Source of the DNA: an uncultured Megasphaera sp.
GTDB lineage: Bacteria > Bacillota > Negativicutes > Veillonellales > Megasphaeraceae
Assembly: GCA_934193515.1 (NCBI GenBank)
Contig: CAKPVJ010000009.1
Span: 5,568 to 69,567, forward strand
Reading direction: 5' to 3'
Length of the DNA: 64,000 nucleotides
Below are positions 15,779 through 22,818 of the stretch, one piece after another. The first letter of the stretch is position 1; every line of letters begins with the position of its first letter. The notes below the pieces were generated by a model that was not told the origin of the DNA, did no database searches, and worked only from the letters and a program-made list of their open reading frames with translations. A program made the position numbers and the translations under genes.

Positions 15779-16599
15779 TGCGGCACCTCCTGAGATAATT
15801 CTTTCATTGCCGTCCGGTATTGTTCAGCATTCGGCGCCGTGCCGTGCCATTCTGCCTGGTTTTCCATATACGATACACCTTTCCCTTTTATCGTATGGGC
15901 CAGCACGACAGTCGGTTTGCCGCGGTACTGTTTTGCTTCTGTCAGCGTCTGATAGAGCTTGTCTATGTCATGTCCATCGGTTTCCATAGCATGCCAGCCA
16001 AAACTCTGCCATTTATCTGCCATAGGCTGCATATTTTTGATGCCGTCCAGCGTATCTACCAGCTGCATGCCGTTACAGTCCACAATCAGACAGACATTGT
16101 CCAGTTGATGCTGTGCCGCAAAAGCTGCCGCTTCCCAAATCTGTCCTTCCTGCTGTTCTCCATCGCCGATAAGGCAAAAAACATGAGGCGTTTCATGACG
16201 TCGCTGCAAGGCAAACGCAATCCCGTTGGCTATCGATAATCCCTGTCCCAGTGACCCGACGGCACAATCCAGGCACGGCAGCTTTTCCATATTCGGATGT
16301 CCCTGCAGCGGGCTGCCCAGTTTTCGCAGCGTATCGACTAACGATACGGGAAAAAAGCCTTTATGGGCTAAGACACTGTAATATGCCGGCGCGGCGTGGC
16401 CTTTCGATAAAATAAAACGGTCGCGCTGTGGGTTTTTAGGATCTTCAGGAAAACAATGAAGCAAATCGGTAAAATATAGCGTTACCAGGATTTCTACAGC
16501 CGACAAGGAACTGCCAGGATGTCCGGAACCTGCTAAATAAATAGCCTGCACAGTTTCTCTGCGTATTTGCCTGCATAACTGTTGAAGCTGATTTGTCAT
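15775..16599 (-). CDS. Transketolase, N-terminal subunit
   Basis: Protein of 274 residues that binds the diphosphate of thiamine diphosphate. The motif GDGEQQEGQIWEAA followed by LDNVCLIVDCNG is the classic ThDP/Mg signature. The N-terminal His-containing motifs SGHPGSSLS and SKGHAAPAYYS are also present. The start is ATG 16599 with GGAGG 10 bases upstream; a TTG one codon earlier is possible. Its transcript has an approximately 155-nt leader with three hairpins, one of them terminator-like, so the pair is probably regulated by attenuation. Confidence 0.93.
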   Translation of the reverse strand: MTNQLQQLCRQIRRETVQAIYLAGSGHPGSSLSAVEILVTLYFTDLLHCFPEDPKNPQRDRFILSKGHAAPAYYSVLAHKGFFPVSLVDTLRKLGSPLQGHPNMEKLPCLDCAVGSLGQGLSIANGIAFALQRRHETPHVFCLIGDGEQQEGQIWEAAAFAAQHQLDNVCLIVDCNGMQLVDTLDGIKNMQPMADKWQSFGWHAMETDGHDIDKLYQTLTEAKQYRGKPTVVLAHTIKGKGVSYMENQAEWHGTAPNAEQYRTAMKELSQEVPQ

Positions 16600-16608
16600 C
16601 AATACGCG

Positions 16609-16754
16609 CCTCCTATAGCGAAGATTTTTATCTACTCGCTATTTATGGGTATCACATAAAAAACGCACCGTATCAAACATAGCCCGCCCTGATACGAATG
16701 CGTTTTTGCGAACACTGCGAAGACACTTCCTATTTCTATAAAAAATGTCTTTGT
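16609..16754 (-). ncRNA. Structured leader of the transketolase genes (candidate riboregulator)
   Basis: From the promoter at 16762-16790 the minus-strand leader runs about 155 nt. It holds hairpin 1 (16746-16751 with 16720-16725), a terminator-like hairpin (16690-16706 with 16658-16674) followed by a run of six U, and a hairpin 7 bp long (16636-16642 with 16615-16621) directly abutting the AGGAGG site. There is no other gene here (16600-16945). I do not recognise a known riboswitch class. Confidence 0.55.
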
Positions 16755-16761
16755 TATTATT

Positions 16762-16790
16762 ATAATACAATGATTATAAACGTAAGTCAA
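16762..16790 (-). promoter_or_regulatory. Promoter of the transketolase genes
   Basis: TTGACT (16785-16790), a 17-bp spacer, TATTAT (16762-16767). Confidence 0.75.
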
Positions 16791-16876
16791 TCAAAACATG
16801 CTTATTTCGTATATTTATATACATCATACTCATGTATGGAGATGCCAAAAGCATGAGAATATCACATAAAAGGGCA

Positions 16877-16911
16877 AACAAAAGGGGCTTGCCGCTTTGT
16901 ACGGCAGCCCC
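16877..16911 (-). terminator. Terminator of the downstream aminotransferase gene
   Basis: Stem 16884-16894 with 16902-16911 (GGGGCT core), followed on the minus strand by CCCCTTTTGTTT. The hairpin is a near copy of the one at 52309-52341. Confidence 0.8.
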
Positions 16912-16945
16912 ATGCGTTATTCATGCACAGCATAAAAACGTACGG

Positions 16946-18139
16946 CTATTTCAAGTCAGCCATTTCTTCCTTCAATACAGCAGCTAAGCGTTTGATGCCT
17001 TCTACAATGCGGTCTTCCGGCATATTGGAATAGTTAAGGCGGAAGTGATTGGCATGGCCGCCGTTGGGATAAAACGGGCCACCCGGCACATACGCCACAT
17101 CTTTTGCCAATACTTTCGGCATAATTGCTTTAGCATCCATCCCTTCCGGCAGCGTAACCCACGTAAACAAGCCGCCTTCCGGATAGGTAAACGTAATTTC
17201 TTTGGGAAACTCTTCCTTCATGGTTTGACACATCAAATCACGGCGCGTCTTATATAAGGCTTTGATTTTTTCTACATGGGTATCCAAGTCATACATATCT
17301 ATATAATAAGAAGTCTGCCGTTGGGCAAACGAAGAAGACTGCAAGTCCACGGCCTGTTTTAATTTAACGATTTTATCAATAATTTCCGGATTGGCAACCA
17401 TCCAGGCAATACGAAGGCCCGGCATAAAAATCTTGGAGAACGAACCTAAGAATACGATATTTCCCTTGGTATCCATCGATTTCAAAGACGGAACTTTTTC
17501 TCCGTCATACCGCAGTTCACCATAGGGATCGTCTTCCAGTACAGGGAAATCATATTGATTAATGATGTCCATAAATTGTTTGCGGCGTTCCAACGGCCAA
17601 GTGATGCCGGTTGGGTTTTGAAATTCCGGAATGACATACATCATGCGTACACGAGGGCCATATTCAGCCAATATTTTTTCCAATTCTTCCGGAATCACAC
17701 CCTTGTCATCTGTAGGTACTTCGACAAACTGCGGCGCACAAAGCTTAAACGCGTTAATAGCCCCCAAATACGTTGGGCTTTCTACTAGCACCACATCATC
17801 TTTATTTAAGAAAATCTGCGCCAGCAATGACAATCCCTGCTGTGATCCGGATGTAATCATGACTTCTTCTGCCGAGCAGTCCACCATAAACGCCTGCTTC
17901 ATCCGTTTGGCAATTTTTTCGCGAAGCGGCAAATAGCCTTCTGTCGTGCCATATTGTACGGCTTGCTTGCCTTCCTTTGACAGAACTTCTTCATCGACCT
18001 TTTTCAATTCTTCCGTTGGAAACAGTTCCGGTGCCGGCAAACCACCGGCAAAGGAAATAACTTGCGGCATGGTTGTTAATTTCAATAATTCACGAATCTC
18101 AGAGGCTTTTAAATCCATAGCAAGGTCTGAATACTTCAT
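16946..18139 (-). CDS. PLP-dependent aminotransferase (class I/II), copy 1
   Basis: Protein of 397 residues, fold type I, of the group that includes 2-aminoadipate and aromatic/branched-chain aminotransferases (LysN/MocR-like enzyme domain without a DNA-binding part). The PLP lysine lies in GSFSKIFMPGLR; IPEFQNPTG and the C-terminal HFRLNYSN carry substrate-binding residues. ATG 18139 is chosen with AGGAG 9 bases upstream; a TTG two codons earlier is weaker. A close paralogue lies directly upstream, each with its own promoter and terminator. The amino acid used is not clear from the sequence. Confidence 0.88.
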   Translation of the reverse strand: MKYSDLAMDLKASEIRELLKLTTMPQVISFAGGLPAPELFPTEELKKVDEEVLSKEGKQAVQYGTTEGYLPLREKIAKRMKQAFMVDCSAEEVMITSGSQQGLSLLAQIFLNKDDVVLVESPTYLGAINAFKLCAPQFVEVPTDDKGVIPEELEKILAEYGPRVRMMYVIPEFQNPTGITWPLERRKQFMDIINQYDFPVLEDDPYGELRYDGEKVPSLKSMDTKGNIVFLGSFSKIFMPGLRIAWMVANPEIIDKIVKLKQAVDLQSSSFAQRQTSYYIDMYDLDTHVEKIKALYKTRRDLMCQTMKEEFPKEITFTYPEGGLFTWVTLPEGMDAKAIMPKVLAKDVAYVPGGPFYPNGGHANHFRLNYSNMPEDRIVEGIKRLAAVLKEEMADLK

Positions 18140-18193
18140 TACCAATCACTCCTTTGTTTTTCCAAAAAAACGTTTAACCATACTGTTAAATTT

Positions 18194-18222
18194 ATTATAT
18201 CACCTCTATACCTTTTAATCAA
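18194..18222 (-). promoter_or_regulatory. Promoter of aminotransferase copy 1
   Basis: TTGATT (18217-18222), a 17-bp spacer, TATAAT (18194-18199). Confidence 0.75.
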
Positions 18223-18254
18223 TTATATTTTTACTTTTTATCATCATAATGATG

Positions 18255-18291
18255 AAAAAAAATCAGACATGCAGCTTTACATGTCTGATTT
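18255..18291 (-). terminator. Terminator of aminotransferase copy 2
   Basis: A 12-bp stem (18260-18271 with 18280-18291), then a run of eight U on the minus strand. Confidence 0.85.
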
Positions 18292-18303
18292 CTCAAAATA
18301 ATA

Positions 18304-19500
18304 TTATTTTAATTTAGCGATTTCTTCTTTCAATACGTCTGCTAAGCGTTTAATGCCTTCTACGATGCGGTCTTCCGGCATGTTGGAATAGTTAAGACGG
18401 AAATGGTTGGCATTGCCGCCGTTAGGATAGAACGCAGTTCCTGGTACATAGGCAACTTTTTTATCAATAACCTTCGGCATCATGGCTTTGGCATCCATGC
18501 CTTCCGGCAGTGTTACCCATGTAAACAAGCCGCCTTCCGGATACGTGAAGGAAACACCTTCGGGGAAGTATTTTTTCATGGAATCATACATCAGCGTGCG
18601 GCGTTTGCCGTACAAGTTGCGGATTTCCTGTACATGTGCATCCAAATCAAACATATCCATATAGTAGGAAACCTGGCGCTGTGCGAAGGAAGAAGACTGT
18701 AAATCTACAGTCTGTTTCAGCATAACCGCTTTTTCAAGGATTTCCGGAGCGGCAACCATCCAGCCAAGACGAAGGCCCGGCATGAGGATTTTGGAGAAGG
18801 AACCGAAGAAAATAACGTTGCCTTTCGTATCCATGGATTTCAATGTCGGCAGAGATTTTCCTTCATAGCGAAGTTCGCCGTACGGGTCATCTTCAATAAC
18901 CGGAATATCGTGCTGGTTGATAATGTTCATAAAAGCTTTGCGGCGTTCCAGCGGCCACGTAATGCCGGTCGGATTTTGGAAATCAGGAATAACATACATC
19001 AAGCGGATGCGGTCGCCGTATTTGGCAATAATTTTATCTAATTCTTCAGGAATCATGCCTTTATCATCCGTCGGTACTTCGATAAACTGCGGGAATTTTA
19101 CATTAAATGCCGTAGTAGCACCCATATATGTCGGGCTTTCTACCAAAACAATATCATCTTTATTTAAAAAGATATTGCCAAGCAGGGACAGCCCTTGCTG
19201 AGAACCAGCAGTAATAATGATATTTTCATAGCTGCAGTCCGTTTGGAAAGCTGATTTCATGCGTTCAGCAATGTGTTTACGAAGCGGCACATATCCTTCT
19301 GTCGTACTGTACTGCAAAGCCTGCCGTCCTTCTTTTTCCAAAATTGCCACATCGACTTTTTTCATGTCTTCAATCGGGAACAATTCTGGTGCTGGCAAGC
19401 CGCCGGCAAAAGAAATAATTTCTGGATTTTCTGTGACTTTCAAAATTTCACGAATGTCAGATGCGTGTAAACTTTTTGCTACTTCTGAAAACTTTACCAT
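18304..19500 (-). CDS. PLP-dependent aminotransferase (class I/II), copy 2
   Basis: Protein of 398 residues, collinear with copy 1 from end to end and identical over most conserved blocks, including the PLP-lysine motif (GSFSKILMPGLR) and the C-terminal NHFRLNYSNMPEDR. The two therefore arose by tandem duplication. The differences cluster at the N-terminus and in the segment around residues 125-150 that lines the substrate pocket in this fold (CAPQFVEVPT against VKFPQFIEVPT), so the substrates may differ. The start ATG follows AGGAG. It is a single-gene transcript with its own terminator. Confidence 0.88.
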   Translation of the reverse strand: MVKFSEVAKSLHASDIREILKVTENPEIISFAGGLPAPELFPIEDMKKVDVAILEKEGRQALQYSTTEGYVPLRKHIAERMKSAFQTDCSYENIIITAGSQQGLSLLGNIFLNKDDIVLVESPTYMGATTAFNVKFPQFIEVPTDDKGMIPEELDKIIAKYGDRIRLMYVIPDFQNPTGITWPLERRKAFMNIINQHDIPVIEDDPYGELRYEGKSLPTLKSMDTKGNVIFFGSFSKILMPGLRLGWMVAAPEILEKAVMLKQTVDLQSSSFAQRQVSYYMDMFDLDAHVQEIRNLYGKRRTLMYDSMKKYFPEGVSFTYPEGGLFTWVTLPEGMDAKAMMPKVIDKKVAYVPGTAFYPNGGNANHFRLNYSNMPEDRIVEGIKRLADVLKEEIAKLK

Positions 19501-19629
19501 AAAAATATCACTCCTATTCTTTTTCTTTTCTTTTATGGCTTTAATCCAATATAACTCGTTTTGTAATTATTGGAGTGCTTTTAAGTATATCACAAATATA
19601 GCATATTGGCTATGAAAATGAGAAAAAAA

Positions 19630-19672
19630 TCAAAAAAAACCTTGCAGATTTAACAATTTTTCTGCAAGGTTT
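19630..19672 (-). terminator. Terminator of the rimP-ribF operon
   Basis: Stem 19637-19648 with 19661-19672, followed by a run of eight U on the minus strand, just after the ribF stop codon. Confidence 0.85.
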
Positions 19673-19676
19673 AAAG

Positions 19677-20612
19677 TTAATCGTTTGCGTTAAGGAAAAA
19701 TTTCCGTGCCTGTGCTTCATCCTGCTTCATTTGCTCTATCAATTCTGCAGCAGAAGCAAAGACCTTTTCACCGCGAATCCGTTTTCTAAAACGCAGGCTT
19801 ACGTTCTTCCCATATAAGTCATCATGACAGTCCAGCACATGCGTTTCAATGCGCCGATACTGATTGGCAAAGGTAGGATTGCTGCCAATATTCGTCATAC
19901 CCGGATGGCAGATACCATCCCAAACCAGTTCGGTAATATAGACACCGTCGGCAGGAACTGCCATTTTGACAGGAATCAACATATTCGCCGTAGGGAATCC
20001 AATCGTTCGGCCGCGATGGTCTCCCTGCACGACTTCTCCCGTCAAGGCAAACGGCCGTCCTAAGAGATTTTCCGCTGTTTCCATGTGCCCCATTTGGACC
20101 AGTCTGCGAATGACCGTACTGCTGATAGGCGTCGCTCTGCCCGGCCGTTCCAGCAGCGTCAATGCCAACACAGGGATATGATACGCTGCCATAAATTGTT
20201 TCAGTGTTTCTGTATTGCCGGCCGCTTTGGCCCCATAGGTAAAATTAGAACCGACAACGACAGCCGAAGGATGAATATATTGGAGCAGCTGCCGGCAAAA
20301 TGATTCCGGCGATTCTTTGAGCAAATGCTTTGTCATGGGCAGCAGGACAAGACCATCAATGCCCACGGCTGCAATATATTCTTCTTTTTGTTCCACTGTC
20401 GCCAATCTTGCTGGTTCCTTATCCGGACAAAGAACCGAAAAAGGATGGGCTCCAAACGTGACGACCATGGCTTTTACACCTTTTTGAGCCGCTTTTTCCA
20501 TTGCCGTTTTCATGACCATTTGATGTCCCAAATGCACGCCGTCAAAGGTTCCCAAGGCAACAACTGCACCGCAGCAATCTGTTATTTCCTGAAATGAATG
20601 GAATATTTGCAT
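19677..20612 (-). CDS. ribF: Riboflavin kinase / FAD synthetase
   Basis: Bifunctional enzyme of 311 residues that phosphorylates riboflavin to FMN and adenylates FMN to FAD. The N-terminal nucleotidyl-transferase domain starts with ALGTFDGVHLGHQ (about 18-30). The C-terminal riboflavin kinase domain (about 185-305) has GRTIGFPTANM and the KRIRGEKVF end. It is the last gene of the rimP-infB-truB operon, an arrangement common in bacteria, 14 bases after truB. Confidence 0.95.
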   Translation of the reverse strand: MQIFHSFQEITDCCGAVVALGTFDGVHLGHQMVMKTAMEKAAQKGVKAMVVTFGAHPFSVLCPDKEPARLATVEQKEEYIAAVGIDGLVLLPMTKHLLKESPESFCRQLLQYIHPSAVVVGSNFTYGAKAAGNTETLKQFMAAYHIPVLALTLLERPGRATPISSTVIRRLVQMGHMETAENLLGRPFALTGEVVQGDHRGRTIGFPTANMLIPVKMAVPADGVYITELVWDGICHPGMTNIGSNPTFANQYRRIETHVLDCHDDLYGKNVSLRFRKRIRGEKVFASAAELIEQMKQDEAQARKFFLNAND

Positions 20613-20626
20613 GATTCATTACCACC

Positions 20627-21508
20627 TCACCATACATCCGCAAACATCTTATGAGGACGAATGACGTGATGTTCTTTATCAAAATGCGCAATACCTGCTA
20701 ATTGCTGCGCTGGGGTATATATACGCAGTACCGTCCCGTCAGCCAAGCCTTTGCCAGCAAAGGGAACAGCCCGTCCCTGCAATAAAAACGTACATTTTTC
20801 TGTGCTGCATGTTACTTTTTTCAGTTCTTGAATAGCCATGTCGGCAGGAAGTACATACGCTTCCGGATTTTTTTCAATTTCTTCCAGCGTCGCCGCTTGG
20901 GATATATCAAATAATCCAGCCCGTACCCGCACCAAATAGGTCATGCAGGCATAGGTGCCCAGCTTTTCTCCTATATCCCGAATCAGAGAACGAATATAGG
21001 TTCCTTTCGAACAAGTAGCCGCTAAGACGCCTCTGCCGTGGTCATAGGACAGCAGCCGAATTTCATGAATGGTAACCTGCCGCACCGGCAAGGTAAAATC
21101 CGCATGCTGACGAGCCAGTTTATACGCTTTGACACCGTTAACATTGATCGCAGAATACCGCGACGGCGTTTGCTCTATCTCACCGGCAAACGTTTGAATA
21201 ACCGCATTGACTGCATCAAAACTAAGCAGCGGCACCGGCGCCTGCGCTACAACTTCACCGGTACTGTCTTCTGTGTCTGTAGCCAATCCCAAGGCAAATT
21301 CGGCATGATAGGTTTTGACGCTGCTGTCTCCGTATTCAATCAATCTCGTAGCCTGTCCCAGATAGACTGGCAGCACGCCGGCTGCCAACGGATCTAAGGT
21401 CCCGGCATGCCCTATTTTTTTCATATGGTATATGCGGCGCAGCTGACCAATCACATCATGACTCGACATGCCTGTTGGTTTTACTACGTTGACGATTCCG
21501 TTTATCAT
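20627..21508 (-). CDS. truB: tRNA pseudouridine(55) synthase
   Basis: Protein of 293 residues that makes pseudouridine 55 in the T loop of tRNAs. The catalytic Asp lies in AGTLDPLAAGVLP (about residue 39), and the VKPTGMSSHDV box near the N-terminus and a PUA-like C-terminal region are present. The ATG overlaps the stop codon of the DHH phosphoesterase gene by 4 bases, so they are translationally coupled. Full length. Confidence 0.95.
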   Translation of the reverse strand: MINGIVNVVKPTGMSSHDVIGQLRRIYHMKKIGHAGTLDPLAAGVLPVYLGQATRLIEYGDSSVKTYHAEFALGLATDTEDSTGEVVAQAPVPLLSFDAVNAVIQTFAGEIEQTPSRYSAINVNGVKAYKLARQHADFTLPVRQVTIHEIRLLSYDHGRGVLAATCSKGTYIRSLIRDIGEKLGTYACMTYLVRVRAGLFDISQAATLEEIEKNPEAYVLPADMAIQELKKVTCSTEKCTFLLQGRAVPFAGKGLADGTVLRIYTPAQQLAGIAHFDKEHHVIRPHKMFADVW

Positions 21509-22449
21509 ATCGTTTTTAAAATTTCCTTCACTACCATTTTTTTTGCTTCATCCAACGGGGCAGCAATCGTGCATCCAGCCGCCCGGACATGGCCGCCGCC
21601 GCCAAAGACAGCCGCTATGGCATTGACATCTACCGTTTTGGAACGCAGGCTGACTCTGGTTTCGGATTCATTGATAAATTTGACCGTAAAGGCAGCATCT
21701 ACGCCTTTGACACTGCGCACATAATCAATATAGCTGCCAGTGTGTTCGCCTGTATACTGCAGCAGTTCCGGCGTAAACGCTAAACCAGCTACGGTATTGT
21801 TGCCAAACAGCTCAATATGCCGCAGCACTTCGGAAAGAGCCTGCAGTTTGGCAAGCGAACGGGCTTCCAAGTGTTCAGAAATAATGTTCGGACGCGCGCC
21901 GGCATCGACCAGCGCCGCTGCCATCCGTAAGGTGTGTCCTGTCGTATTGCTGAATTTAAAAAAGCCGCTGTCTGTCGCAATCGCCAAATACAATGCATCG
22001 GCCCATGCGGCATCGATAGGCACGTTCCATGCTAAAAAGAGGTCGGTTAAAATTTCACCGGCTGCGGCAAAGTCCGGACGGATATATTCCCAATCAGCAA
22101 AATGCTGATTGGAAATATGATGGTCTATATTCAAAACTTTTCCTTTGGCCAGGGAAGCCGCTGCCCCTAATCGCTTCATGTCGGTAGCATCCAATACTAC
22201 CGTAAGCCAGGAATCATCTGTCTGAACTGCATCCGGTTTTTGAATAGCCGCATAGTCTTTTAAAAAGCTGAATTTTTCATCCACGTCGTCATCCAAAACG
22301 ACAACAACCTCTTTTTGCAGTGAACGCAGCCAGCCGTACAAGGCCAAGGTACTGCCAATGGCATCTCCATCCGGACTGACATGCGCCGTGACAACAATAT
22401 GGTCATAGTGTTCCAATACGCGGCGTATTTCTTGTATTGAAGAATTCAT
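21505..22449 (-). CDS. nrnA: DHH-family phosphoesterase (NrnA-like nanoRNase)
   Basis: Protein of 314 residues with the DHH domain (HVSPDGDAIGS near residue 22; a DAT motif near 90; NIDHHISN near 110) and the DHHA1 domain with GGGGHVRAAG near the C-terminus. The motifs are complete for binding two Mn ions. Family members degrade short RNA oligonucleotides and pAp. Its place between rbfA and truB is the standard setting for nrnA in Firmicutes. Confidence 0.9.
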   Translation of the reverse strand: MNSSIQEIRRVLEHYDHIVVTAHVSPDGDAIGSTLALYGWLRSLQKEVVVVLDDDVDEKFSFLKDYAAIQKPDAVQTDDSWLTVVLDATDMKRLGAAASLAKGKVLNIDHHISNQHFADWEYIRPDFAAAGEILTDLFLAWNVPIDAAWADALYLAIATDSGFFKFSNTTGHTLRMAAALVDAGARPNIISEHLEARSLAKLQALSEVLRHIELFGNNTVAGLAFTPELLQYTGEHTGSYIDYVRSVKGVDAAFTVKFINESETRVSLRSKTVDVNAIAAVFGGGGHVRAAGCTIAAPLDEAKKMVVKEILKTI

Positions 22450-22454
22450 ATGTT

Positions 22455-22802
22455 TTAGTCCTTCTTTTCAATGTCACGAAGAATTTTATCAATCTTCATG
22501 CCATAATCCAAAGATGTATCTTCTTTAAACTCAATCGTCGGTGAATAGCGAATTCCCAAACGCCGTCCCACTTCTGTACGAATATAGCCTGTCGCATGTT
22601 TTAACGCTTTCATCGTATCTTGTTTTTCTTCCGGTTTACCAAAGAGACTGACATATACGGTTGCTTCACGTAAATCACCAGTAATCCGCGCATCAGTAAC
22701 TGTAACAAAACCAAGGCGGGGATCTTTTAATTCACGAAGCAGGATGTTGGAAACTTCCTGCTTGATGAATTCTTGTATTTTACGAACTCGTAATTCTCCC
22801 AT
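22455..22802 (-). CDS. rbfA: Ribosome-binding factor A
   Basis: Protein of 115 residues that matures the 30S subunit at the 5' end of 16S rRNA. Typical length, with the KH-type core (VSNILLRELKDPRLGFVTVT) and the LGIRYSPTIEFKED segment. It is encoded right after infB with a gap of 16 bases, as in most bacteria. Confidence 0.95.
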   Translation of the reverse strand: MGELRVRKIQEFIKQEVSNILLRELKDPRLGFVTVTDARITGDLREATVYVSLFGKPEEKQDTMKALKHATGYIRTEVGRRLGIRYSPTIEFKEDTSLDYGMKIDKILRDIEKKD

Positions 22803-22818
22803 AATTCTTTATCCTCAC

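Noticed and set aside
16658..16706. Hairpin taken as a terminator of an upstream gene
   Set aside because: The aminotransferase gene upstream on the same strand already has its own terminator at 16877-16911, and a strong promoter lies between them, so it belongs to the transketolase leader.
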